Below, one piece after another: positions 6,719-14,384 of a stretch of 17,243 nucleotides of DNA. Made by a program: the position numbers and the translations under genes. Each line of letters begins with the position of its first letter. The first letter of the stretch is position 1. This DNA is from Bacillota bacterium (lineage in GTDB: Bacteria; Bacillota; Clostridia; Peptostreptococcales; Anaerovoracaceae): the NCBI GenBank assembly GCA_022793975.1, contig JAAWDW010000115.1, forward strand, positions 1 through 17,243. The letters are read 5' to 3'. The notes beneath the pieces are model-generated. The model was not told the origin of the DNA. It did not search any database and was given only the letters and a program-made list of their open reading frames with translations.

Positions 6719-7492
6719 AAATATAAGTATATATTCATGTTTAAAAATATAAAAATCACTTGCCAAAGCTCTGTACCGCCAAATGCCTTGAGTATTGGCT
6801 TTGCCCTTTGTTTCGCCGAAATTCTTGACCAAGATAGCTTTAAGCAGAAATCCTCTTTCAATAAAAAGATTCATACAGTAAAAACCGAGAGGTATTACTT
6901 GTCCGTTTGCGTATTTATCGCCTATTACAACAGCGCAGTATCTGTTTTTTTCAAGCAGTTGTGTTGTATTGTCAATTGTTTCACCAAGTAATGCCAAAAA
7001 TTCGTTAAGACTTTTTGCATTTGATAAATCATTTGCGTCATCGGAAAATTTTAATATATCCCAATATGGCGGATGCATAATTACAAACTGAAAATTTTTA
7101 ATTCCTAAAGAATCGGCAATATTATTTATATTTATCGTACGGCTGTCTCCGATAAAAATCTCGGTCTTAACTTGCGGGGAGCTTTCACTTAATATGCGGC
7201 TGCGGGCTTCATCAGCAACTGTTTTCTGCAGTTCTATACCGATTGAATTTCGACCCATACGCTGTGCTTCAATGAGAGAGGTACCGCTGCCCATAAACGG
7301 ATCTAAAATCCAGTCATCTTTTTTTGTATATCTTGAAAATAATTGACGCGGAATTTGAGGAACAAAATTTCCATGATAGTCACCGTTATGAGCGCCGGAG
7401 TTATCTCTTTTATCTATAAGCCATAAGGAATCAGTATTTATATCGCTATACTCTTTCCATTTGCTCATATCAATATCGTTGTACTTTGCCAA
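6704..7492 (-). CDS. DNA methyltransferase (N6-A or N4-C), HPPYW type
   Basis: SAM-dependent amino-methyltransferase of a restriction-modification system. SAM-binding motif I is DPFMGSGTS (64-72). The catalytic motif IV is HPPYW (140-144), an unusual form of the (D/N/S)PPY(W) motif. Motif I precedes motif IV. The 262-residue length suggests a small target-recognition part after residue 145. It starts with TTG at 7492, one base after the stop of the upstream methyltransferase. The AAGGAG ribosome binding site lies inside that gene's last codons, so translation is coupled. An ATG at 7468 (MSKWKEY) is a weaker alternative. It would methylate one strand or base of the target while its partner covers the other. 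Adenine versus cytosine cannot be decided from the motif. Confidence 0.83.
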   Translation of the reverse strand: MAKYNDIDMSKWKEYSDINTDSLWLIDKRDNSGAHNGDYHGNFVPQIPRQLFSRYTKKDDWILDPFMGSGTSLIEAQRMGRNSIGIELQKTVADEARSRILSESSPQVKTEIFIGDSRTININNIADSLGIKNFQFVIMHPPYWDILKFSDDANDLSNAKSLNEFLALLGETIDNTTQLLEKNRYCAVVIGDKYANGQVIPLGFYCMNLFIERGFLLKAILVKNFGETKGKANTQGIWRYRALASDFYIFKHEYILIFKKMR

Positions 7493-7493
7493 A

Positions 7494-8498
7494 TTAAAGC
7501 TCCTTTATCAAACAATGCAGGTATTCTTTAGTTGATACGGCAGATATATTTCGGTTTGTATTTTTGTCTGCTTTAAAACGTCTGTAATCTTGAGTATAAC
7601 AATTATATACACCGTATTTTGACATAATTTCTTTTATTGTGTCAAGGCTCATGAGTCCTTCATTATTATAACTCAAAAATATGTACTTAAACCGTGCATT
7701 GGCAATTAAGTCTTCAAATACTTTTGTTACCGTCTTTTTTGAGCAAAATGCACTTTTCTGGTCCTTATAATCTCTTAAACCGGTTTTACCGCTCAGCAGA
7801 GGATTATCGTATCTGGCAATTGTTTCGAGCACATGATAATTCGTGCAGTATTGTCTTGTATTATACGGAGGATCAAGATAAAGAATATCGCCGCTGATAT
7901 TTCTTATAAGATTGTTTACGTCTTCGTTATATACTTTACCGGCAGGACCGTCAATGACGGGCAGAAGCTCAAGGCAGAATTCTTTCTGCGCAGATTTTTT
8001 TATGTGCTTTAAGAAAGCCCCGTATACAGATGCCGTATTTGCATATTTATCAATAGAATTTATCAAACTTGCCAGAAAATAATAATATACTGCATCATTA
8101 ATTTTATTGTTTTGATAAAGGTTTTCAAGTTCTGTTCTTATAGCATCACATTTTTTGCCGTTTGTGTCGGTAAAATAGTTTCTTCCGGACCCGGAACCCT
8201 CACAGTAGTTATTAAAAATAAAGCCTTCGATTTCCGGAAGACCGTTTAGATATTCTAAAAGTGAAATATCAATGGGCGGAATATTTTCAATATAGTGTTT
8301 ATTTAATATATAACTGTAATATTGTATGTCATTTGCAATAACTTTGCATCCGCTTGACTTATATGCTGCGCCTACAACACCGGTACCGGCAAACAAGTCT
8401 GCAAATACATATTCCGTGTTTGCTTTATAACCGGTTATTTCATCAATTGTAGTTTTTAAAAAATCAAGCAGGGAAAATTTTGAGCCTATATAATTCAT
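7494..8498 (-). CDS. Dam-like (D12 class) adenine-N6 DNA methyltransferase
   Basis: A 334-residue adenine methyltransferase of the D12/alpha class. It begins with the characteristic MNYIGSK motif X (1-7). Motif I is ADLFAGTGVVG (33-43), an acidic ND at 56-57 fits motif II, and catalytic motif IV is DPPYNTRQY (209-217). HVLETIARYDNP (222-233) follows, as in restriction-linked relatives. The region between motifs I and IV (about 70-200) should hold target recognition. Start ATG 8498 is chosen for the MNYIGSK N-terminus and a GGTGG site eight bases upstream; an in-frame start at 8513 adds five residues. It is 21 bases downstream of the aldo/keto reductase stop on the same strand, so it may share that gene's transcript. 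With the second methyltransferase it should protect an asymmetric site. Confidence 0.88.
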   Translation of the reverse strand: MNYIGSKFSLLDFLKTTIDEITGYKANTEYVFADLFAGTGVVGAAYKSSGCKVIANDIQYYSYILNKHYIENIPPIDISLLEYLNGLPEIEGFIFNNYCEGSGSGRNYFTDTNGKKCDAIRTELENLYQNNKINDAVYYYFLASLINSIDKYANTASVYGAFLKHIKKSAQKEFCLELLPVIDGPAGKVYNEDVNNLIRNISGDILYLDPPYNTRQYCTNYHVLETIARYDNPLLSGKTGLRDYKDQKSAFCSKKTVTKVFEDLIANARFKYIFLSYNNEGLMSLDTIKEIMSKYGVYNCYTQDYRRFKADKNTNRNISAVSTKEYLHCLIKEL

Positions 8499-8519
8499 AT
8501 GATATACCACCAAATGTTT

Positions 8520-9635
8520 TTAGCCTTCTATAAGTTTAGCAACCTCTTTTAAATTTTCTATTATCGCAAGATGCTGAGGACAGTGTTCTTCGCACTGACC
8601 GCATTCTATGCAGGAGGACGGCATTCCGTGATTTTTCATAAGAGTTACCGAATAGTTAAGCGTAGCCGTTTCCTGATTCTCCGGAAACCTCTTGTAATTG
8701 TTGTATATTGCGAATACTTCCGGAATTGCGATTTTCTGCGGGCAGCCGCTTGTACAGTAGTGGCAGGCTGTGCAAGGAATAGCAATCGATGATTTTATTA
8801 TATCCGTAACTTTTGCGAGTACACTGCGTTCCTCATCAGTAAGAGGTTTGAAGTCGGTCATATATGAGAGATTATCTGCAAGGTGCTCTTCGCAGGCCAT
8901 TCCGCTGAGTACAAAGTCTACTGACGCAAGCGAAGCGGCAAAACGTATAGCCCAAGAAGCAGGTGACATATCGGGATGTACTTCTCTCATTAATTTTTCG
9001 GCTTCTTCTGGGATGTCCGCAAGTGAGCCGCCCTTAAGAGGCTCCATTACCATTACGCGCTTTCCGTGTTTTACCGCGGTTTCATAGCACTTGCGCGATT
9101 GAATGTTTTCGTCTTCCCAGTCTATATAGTTGATTTGAAGCTGTACGTATTCTATTTCCGGGTGCTCGGTGAGAATGAGATCGAGCACTTCCGCCGAATC
9201 GTGAAAAGAAATGCCTATGTGTTTAATTTTTCCTTCTGCTTTTTTTCTTTTAAGAAAATCAAAGGCATTTGCTTTTATAGAACGTTTATAGCTTCCCATA
9301 TTAAGTGAATGCAGCCAGTAATAATCAAAATAATCTACACCACAGAGTTCAAGCTGTTCTGTGAAAATCGGCTCTAAACGCTCTTCTTCCTTTATCATAA
9401 ACATTGGCATTTTATCTGTGATAGTGTAGCTTTCGCGAGGAAAGCGCTTGGCAACTGTTTCCCTAAAAGCAATTTCACTGTGCTTGTCGTTATAGACATA
9501 AGCTGTATCAAAGTGTGTGAAGCCTGCTGCCATATACTTGTCAACCAGCTTTTCAACAGCAGACAGATTTATACTTGTTTCATCGTCAGGGTTATTGAGC
9601 GGCAGACGCATAAGACCGAATCCTAATTTTTTCAT
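8520..9635 (-). CDS. Aldo/keto reductase with C-terminal 2[4Fe-4S] domain
   Basis: A cytoplasmic oxidoreductase of 371 residues. Residues 1-280 form an aldo/keto reductase TIM barrel with the catalytic tetrad D43 and Y48 (HFDTAYVY), K75 and H109 (LHS). GFGLMRLPL (5-13) is typical of this iron-sulfur subgroup. Residues 285-355 add a ferredoxin-like part with two clusters: C288-x2-C291-x2-C294-x3-C298-P and C342-x2-C345-x2-C348-x3-C352-P. Such fusions are common in anaerobes and probably exchange electrons between NAD(P)H or a carbonyl substrate and ferredoxin-type partners; the substrate is unknown. ATG 9635 has an AAGGAA site, while the upstream extension to 9680 lacks family similarity. It has its own promoter upstream and is followed closely by the two methyltransferase genes. 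Confidence 0.92.
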   Translation of the reverse strand: MKKLGFGLMRLPLNNPDDETSINLSAVEKLVDKYMAAGFTHFDTAYVYNDKHSEIAFRETVAKRFPRESYTITDKMPMFMIKEEERLEPIFTEQLELCGVDYFDYYWLHSLNMGSYKRSIKANAFDFLKRKKAEGKIKHIGISFHDSAEVLDLILTEHPEIEYVQLQINYIDWEDENIQSRKCYETAVKHGKRVMVMEPLKGGSLADIPEEAEKLMREVHPDMSPASWAIRFAASLASVDFVLSGMACEEHLADNLSYMTDFKPLTDEERSVLAKVTDIIKSSIAIPCTACHYCTSGCPQKIAIPEVFAIYNNYKRFPENQETATLNYSVTLMKNHGMPSSCIECGQCEEHCPQHLAIIENLKEVAKLIEG

Positions 9636-9726
9636 TAAATCGTTCCTTTCCGTAAACAGAGATTGAAATAAGGATGTCAAATTTTAAAATTTGTTCTTAT
9701 TTCGCTTAAAAGCGTTATTTATATAA

Positions 9727-9756
9727 ATTTAACAATGAGATTGCGCACGGTGTCAA
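9727..9756 (-). promoter_or_regulatory. Promoter of the aldo/keto reductase (and possibly M genes)
   Basis: Minus-strand -35 TTGACA (9756-9751), 18-base spacer, -10 TTAAAT (9732-9727). A short palindrome CGCTTAAAAGCG (9703-9714) lies just downstream and could be an operator. Confidence 0.55.
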
Positions 9757-9774
9757 GCAATTTATAACTATTGT

Positions 9775-10503
9775 TTATTCATTCTCAAAAGACGGAGATA
9801 TGTAAAGCCGTGTCGGACCGTCTTCGTCGTGTACTGTGGTAAAAAATTCCCAGCCGTATCTTTCATAAAAATTCGTATGATCTGTCACAAGGTAAAGACG
9901 TGAGATGCCCATTTCGGCAAAGTCTCTGCGCGCGTACTCAAGAAGACGGCCCGCAAGACCTTGTTTACGATGCTTCTCTTCCACAAAAAGCGCACACAGA
10001 TTAGGTGTCAAATCGGGCCGGTCGTGAAAATCATTGGCAATAACTCCGGCGCCGGCAATAATTTCATCGTTTTCATCTGTTATTATATACCATTGCGGCA
10101 CACCGAGAATTTCATTATTTTTGTTTGCAAGACATTCCTGCATACTTTCTTCGTAAGCAGAGAGAGGAATGCGCCATTTGCCGGAAAACCAGAGGGACGC
10201 TTTATCAACATATTCGGGGAAGCTGCGCAGATTGATTATATGTGTACCGGCAGTGGTGACATCTTTTATGTTCTTATTGTTTTTAAAATCTCTGTAATAT
10301 ACAGCGCTTTTCAACTGCTCTGTATCTTCGAGATAAAGGGATATTTCACCGCATTTAGGACATACAGCGACTTTCGGTGCGGCAAGTCCGCTGAAAGGTC
10401 TGTATTTTTCGCTCCAGGTTATTTTAATACCATATGCTCCGTGTTTAACATTGATGCCGCAGCCTTCAACCATATCGGCACCGCATCTTATACATTTACG
10501 CAT
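9775..10503 (-). CDS. GNAT acetyltransferase with N-terminal zinc ribbon
   Basis: A 242-residue fusion protein. Residues 1-65 form a zinc ribbon, C4-IR-C7 and C48-PK-C51 (CPKCGEISLYLE), of the kind found alone as a small nucleic-acid-binding-like domain in Firmicutes. Residues 95-242 are a GNAT fold with substrate-side strands WYIITDENDEIIAGAGV (138-154). The acetyl-CoA loop is HRKQGLAGRLLEYARRD (178-194). The terminal strand is LYLVTDHTNFYERYGWEF (203-220), with the usual Tyr near the end. It probably N- or O-acetylates a small molecule or protein; the acceptor is unknown. ATG 10503 follows a GGGGGGA site. It has its own promoter and lies upstream of, and on the same strand as, the reductase. 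Confidence 0.85.
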   Translation of the reverse strand: MRKCIRCGADMVEGCGINVKHGAYGIKITWSEKYRPFSGLAAPKVAVCPKCGEISLYLEDTEQLKSAVYYRDFKNNKNIKDVTTAGTHIINLRSFPEYVDKASLWFSGKWRIPLSAYEESMQECLANKNNEILGVPQWYIITDENDEIIAGAGVIANDFHDRPDLTPNLCALFVEEKHRKQGLAGRLLEYARRDFAEMGISRLYLVTDHTNFYERYGWEFFTTVHDEDGPTRLYISPSFENE

Positions 10504-10549
10504 TTAATCCCCCCATTTTTGATGATTTTTGTGTATTTGCATTGATTTT

Positions 10550-10578
10550 ATATTATCATAATAAGGCGGCTATTGCAA
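10550..10578 (-). promoter_or_regulatory. Promoter of the zinc-ribbon/GNAT gene
   Basis: Minus-strand -35 TTGCAA (10578-10573), 17-base spacer, -10 TAATAT (10555-10550) preceded by an extended-10 TGA. It lies about 45 bases upstream of the ATG. Confidence 0.6.
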
Positions 10579-10733
10579 GGCAGGCAGGCGGCTTTGGGTT
10601 TGGCGTGGATAGCTTATATTTTATAGCAAATATCTCTTTTCTGAAAAATCGGATTTAAGGATAACAAGTTTTTAGAGAAAATTGTTTGAAATATCTTTTT
10701 ATAGGAGATGAACGAAAAAAGATACTTTTGGAT

Positions 10734-10762
10734 TTGACATAAACAACGGGTATTGGTAAACT
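10734..10762 (+). promoter_or_regulatory. Promoter of the cobalamin-riboswitch operon
   Basis: -35 TTGACA (10734-10739), 17-base spacer, -10 TAAACT (10757-10762). Predicted initiation near 10769 puts the riboswitch P1 stem about 14 bases into the transcript. Nothing else was recognised between the two divergent promoters (10579-10733). Confidence 0.7.
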
Positions 10763-10782
10763 TATAGTATAAAAATTCATAG

Positions 10783-11032
10783 ATATGAGATGTTCTTCCT
10801 GTGTCTGCTTGACACCGGGGAGCTAAGAGGGAAACGGGTTAAAATCCCGTGCGGTCCCGCCGCCGTGAGCGAGGAGCCGAAGCCCAAAGTCGCAAATGCG
10901 GCAGCCACTGAAACAAAGAGCAAGTTTATGAATATGCTTTTACATTTTGGGAAGGCGGGCAACAGCTATGATGCGCAAGCCGGAAGACCTGCATTTCATA
11001 TACTGTAATCCGGCGGAGTACCGGGAAATTAC
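10783..11032 (+). ncRNA. Cobalamin (B12) riboswitch aptamer
   Basis: The cobalamin riboswitch pattern is present in order. P1 is a 10-base helix ATATGAGATG (10783-10792) with CATTTCATAT (10992-11001). A GTGTC/GACAC hairpin (10801-10815) follows, then the core AGGGAA (10828-10833) and the GGGTTAAAATCCC segment. Next come GCGGTCCCGCC (10851-10861), the B12 box AGCCACTG (10903-10910), and the 3' core GCCGGAAGACCTGC (10979-10992). A hairpin after P1, GTAATCCGG (11005-11013) with CCGG...ATTAC (11021-11032) and loop CGGAGTA, is a candidate P13 for the loop-loop interaction. In this family cobalamin binding turns downstream genes off. It governs the four-gene operon that follows. Adenosyl versus aquo/methyl preference was not resolved. 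Confidence 0.95.
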
Positions 11033-11069
11033 GGAAATATAAAGCGGAGCGCGTTTATACTTCGCAGTT

Positions 11070-11150
11070 TTGCGGTTTTTAAAATATTGACCGCAAGTAT
11101 ATAATAAGCAAAGCAGTAAATACGGACTGCGGTTTTCGCCGCAGTTTTTT
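11070..11150 (+). terminator. Riboswitch expression platform with intrinsic terminator
   Basis: The terminator is ACTGCGG (11126-11132), loop TTTTCG, CCGCAGT (11139-11145), then a T-run. Upstream, TTGCGG (11070-11075) can pair with CCGCAA (11091-11096), and CCGCA of the latter can instead pair with TGCGG of the terminator stem. Choosing between these pairings can make or break the terminator, consistent with transcriptional attenuation by cobalamin. It ends 37 bases before the first gene. Confidence 0.8.
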
Positions 11151-11186
11151 ATATGCTTAAAATTATTGATTTTATAGGTAAAGGAA

Positions 11187-14100
11187 ATGAAAAAAGATAT
11201 GAGACAAAAAAAGAAAAAAACAGCAGAACAAAGCAGTGTTAAATGTAAAAATATGATTATTAGAAAAAAATGTACAAGTTTCATTGCGGGACTGCTTGTA
11301 TTTACAATTATGGTTACAATTGTACCTGCAGCGGTTGTTTTTGCGGATGCGGAAAATACTGCGGCAAAATTGCAAGACGTAGAAAAGTTATATAACGCTC
11401 GTGCAGGGGAAATAACGGCACGTAGCGATGAAGAGCAGCTGAAAGAAATCACAGAAATTACGGAGGCTCTTGCGGAAAGCGAAACAGTACAGGGTATTTT
11501 ACCGGGGCTGTTCCTGCAAAGAGATTTTCTTATTGGATATCTTGAGAACGGAGGAACATTTACAGAGGAACAGGAGGCGTCAATACTTAGGCAGATACAA
11601 GTGGACGCGAATGCTGATATGACAAGCAGTATATTAGGTAATCTGTGTAAAGACGTATTGCTGCTCTGCGCTATGGACATAGATCCTTGTACTTGTACAG
11701 TTAAGGCAGATGCGCAATCCGCAGGTAAAAACGGAGTCGACGGAGAAATAAAAGTACAGACAATAAATATTATAGATAAAATTGCCGGTGCGGCAGAAGC
11801 AAACCTTACAATATACAATGCGCCGTATGTACTTCTTGTATATGCAGCAAATGAAAAATGCCGGCCGGAAAATACCGTAGGCAGTGTAGTTTTGACGGAA
11901 GATACGGTTATAAGATATATACTTGACAATCAAGCAAAAGATGGTGAAAAAGCCGGCAGTTTCGGCGGTAAGTTTGCAAATGCCGGTGACACAGCATCTG
12001 TGATACTCGGATTTGCAGGTTATACCGATTATGAAAGTGAGATTGTAAAGAATGCGGAGATTACAGATTCAATAGAGGTCGCATACGATTACATATTGAG
12101 TTCGAAAGACGCATTTAGTAGTTTCGGCAATGTAAATTATAATGCTTATGTAATACTTGCAGGGTCAATGCTTGGCAAAGATCCGCGGGAAATAACAGCA
12201 GGTGAAAACGGCCCTGATGTAATAGATGCGCTGCTTTCGGATTCTCTCGGAACGGATAGCGGATTTAAATACGGTACGAGCTCTAAAGTAAATCTTATGG
12301 CTACAGCAGATGCAATGAGGGCGCTCACCGCATTTAGGAATTATTGCAGCAGCGATATAGGGTTAAAAGGCAATATATATGATTTTACGGATAAAGAACT
12401 TCCCGTATATGAGAACTGGCCGACAGGAAAAATACTTACGGATTTATTTGTGGCTCCACCTGTAAAAACCTTATATAAAAAAGGAGAAAGCCTCGATACG
12501 GCGGGAATGGCGGTGACGGCAAAATACAGCGACGGAACTATCAAAACGCTTGCCGACGGCGAATATCAGGTAAGCAAGCTTGCAAGCACAACGACAGGAA
12601 CAAAAGAAATAACTGTTAAATACAGTGAAACGTCTTATGGAATAACAGAAAACAAAAGTGCAAAATTTCTGGTGAATGTAACAGACACGTCGGGATCGGG
12701 AAGTTCCGGTACGCAAGTTTCAGAATTAAAAGTAAGTACGACGGTTAAGAATGCGGACGGCAAAATGCTTGCAGAAGGCACTGCAGTAATAAAAAAAGAC
12801 AGTACGACAGTTATGGATGTGCTGAAACAGATACTTGCAGGTGCGGGAATAACAGCTACTATAAAGGGTGGTTATGTTGTCAGTATCGATGGACTCAGTG
12901 AATTTGATATGGGTGGCAATTCCGGCTGGATGGTGCGGGTGGATGGAACTTTAATAGAAACGAGTTCGGCACAGTATAAGCTTAAAGGCGGTGAAAAAAT
13001 AGAATGGTTTTATACGAAAGACTGGACTAAAGTACCGGGAGCGGGAAGTTCAAAAAATGCTACAGTTTCAACCGTCACGGAAATGGAAATTAAAGAAGTG
13101 ATAGAAAAGGCCGACAAATTTTTAGAAAAAACAGTGACAAATCCTGCAGTTTCAAGTATAGGCGGCGAGTGGAGTATAATCGCAAGAGAGCGAGTGGGTA
13201 GTGATGTACCGGCATTATTTACGGAGCTTTATGATAAAAATGCCGGGATAGCAATAAAAGAGACCGCAGGAGAGCTGGATCAAAGGCGGATTACCGAAAA
13301 TGCCCGCGCAGTAATTGCATTTACTGCGCTTGGACAAGATGCGGCAAATGTGTATGGATATAATTTGCTGCTGCCGCTTGCCGATATGGAAAAAGTGAAA
13401 AAACAGGGTCTGAACGGAGTGATATGGACACTTATCGCTCTTGACAGCGGAGATTATGATATTCCGCAAGTCAATGGCAGGCGTACGGCGAGGTCTATGC
13501 TTATTAATACTGTACTTAAAGAAGAAGTTAACGGCGGCGGATTTTCACTGTCGGGTGGTGAAGCAGACATTGATATTACGGCGATGACACTTACGGCTCT
13601 TGCACCTTACAGAAATGAAGAAAATATAAAGAATGCAGTTGAAAGAGGCATAGTGCTTCTCAGCAGCAAACAAAATAAAGCCGGAGGCTATACAGTATAC
13701 GGAAGCGAAAATTCGGAAAGTACGGCACAGACAGTAATCGCGCTCTGTACACTCGGTATAGATCCTGCCTCGGACAAGCGTTTTATCAAGAACGGAGAGA
13801 GCCTTGTAGACAATCTTCTTTCTTATCAGATTGAAGACGGAAGCTTTGAACATACAAGAGGCGGAGGCAGTGATCTTATGGCAACAGAACAGGCGCTTCT
13901 TGCTTTGGCGGCATATCACAGGCTTGTAAACAGCCTATCGCCTTTGTACGATATGACTGATACAGAAGGCGTTTCGTCGCGTATCGAAAAAGACTCTGTT
14001 AAAATTGCTATAGACGGTAAGCAGATAGAATTTACGGCATATACGGGAAAACCGTTCATAGATGAAGCAGACAGAACACTGGCACCGGTAAGGATTATTA

Positions 14101-14363
14101 CGGAAAAATTGGGATGTGATGTGAGCTGGAATAGTACAGAAAAACTTGCCATAATTACAAAAGACGGAACAAAAGTATATATCAAAGCAGGGTCAAATGA
14201 AATTATAATTGAAAAAGACGATGTACAAAAATATAAAACAATAGATACAACGGCAAAAGTTATTGACGATAGGACGTATATACCTCTGCGGGCGGCAACA
14301 GAGGCCTTGGGCTATAATATAGTTTGGGATAATGCCGACAGGAGTGTCAGGATAGAGCAATAA
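11187..14363 (+). CDS. Secreted transcobalamin-like protein (alpha-toroid + DUF4430)
   Basis: A 1058-residue exported multidomain protein, first gene behind the B12 riboswitch. A basic N-terminus and hydrophobic core (31-53, ending VVFA|DAEN) form a signal peptide. Residues 85-390 form a first alpha-toroid of prenyltransferase/cyclase-like repeats (YILDNQ...GSFGG...GDTASVILGF, 244-276). Residues 415-500 are a bacterial Ig-like (Big_3) domain, then an SGSGSSG linker. Residues 515-615 are DUF4430 (GWMVRVDG 580-587; GEKIEWFYTKDW 602-613). Residues 635-915 form a second alpha-toroid (GGGFSLSG...DIDITAMTLTALAPY 783-808; QIEDGSFEHT 881-890). Residues 935-1058 are copper-amine-oxidase-N-like repeats (LAPVRIITEKLG, YIPLRAATEALG), frequent in clostridial surface proteins. 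Alpha-toroid plus DUF4430 is the fold pair of intrinsic factor/transcobalamin; with the riboswitch this suggests corrinoid capture. The corrinoid ligand is inferred. ATG 11187 follows AGGTAAAGG; ATG 11199 is possible. Confidence 0.85.
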   Translation: MKKDMRQKKKKTAEQSSVKCKNMIIRKKCTSFIAGLLVFTIMVTIVPAAVVFADAENTAAKLQDVEKLYNARAGEITARSDEEQLKEITEITEALAESETVQGILPGLFLQRDFLIGYLENGGTFTEEQEASILRQIQVDANADMTSSILGNLCKDVLLLCAMDIDPCTCTVKADAQSAGKNGVDGEIKVQTINIIDKIAGAAEANLTIYNAPYVLLVYAANEKCRPENTVGSVVLTEDTVIRYILDNQAKDGEKAGSFGGKFANAGDTASVILGFAGYTDYESEIVKNAEITDSIEVAYDYILSSKDAFSSFGNVNYNAYVILAGSMLGKDPREITAGENGPDVIDALLSDSLGTDSGFKYGTSSKVNLMATADAMRALTAFRNYCSSDIGLKGNIYDFTDKELPVYENWPTGKILTDLFVAPPVKTLYKKGESLDTAGMAVTAKYSDGTIKTLADGEYQVSKLASTTTGTKEITVKYSETSYGITENKSAKFLVNVTDTSGSGSSGTQVSELKVSTTVKNADGKMLAEGTAVIKKDSTTVMDVLKQILAGAGITATIKGGYVVSIDGLSEFDMGGNSGWMVRVDGTLIETSSAQYKLKGGEKIEWFYTKDWTKVPGAGSSKNATVSTVTEMEIKEVIEKADKFLEKTVTNPAVSSIGGEWSIIARERVGSDVPALFTELYDKNAGIAIKETAGELDQRRITENARAVIAFTALGQDAANVYGYNLLLPLADMEKVKKQGLNGVIWTLIALDSGDYDIPQVNGRRTARSMLINTVLKEEVNGGGFSLSGGEADIDITAMTLTALAPYRNEENIKNAVERGIVLLSSKQNKAGGYTVYGSENSESTAQTVIALCTLGIDPASDKRFIKNGESLVDNLLSYQIEDGSFEHTRGGGSDLMATEQALLALAAYHRLVNSLSPLYDMTDTEGVSSRIEKDSVKIAIDGKQIEFTAYTGKPFIDEADRTLAPVRIITEKLGCDVSWNSTEKLAIITKDGTKVYIKAGSNEIIIEKDDVQKYKTIDTTAKVIDDRTYIPLRAATEALGYNIVWDNADRSVRIEQ

Positions 14364-14384
14364 ATCGTAAATTGCAAATAGGCG

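Noticed and set aside
10940..11929. 329-codon minus-strand open frame antisense to the secreted protein gene
   Set aside because: It is a shadow of the strongly coding plus-strand frame and overlaps the riboswitch. It has a Ser/Cys/Phe-biased composition, no domain and no ribosome binding site.
11187..14363. Squalene-hopene cyclase or prenyltransferase enzyme
   Set aside because: The toroid repeats lack a visible DxDD-type catalytic motif, and the protein is secreted and fused to Ig-like and DUF4430 domains, so a binding role is more likely than terpene chemistry.
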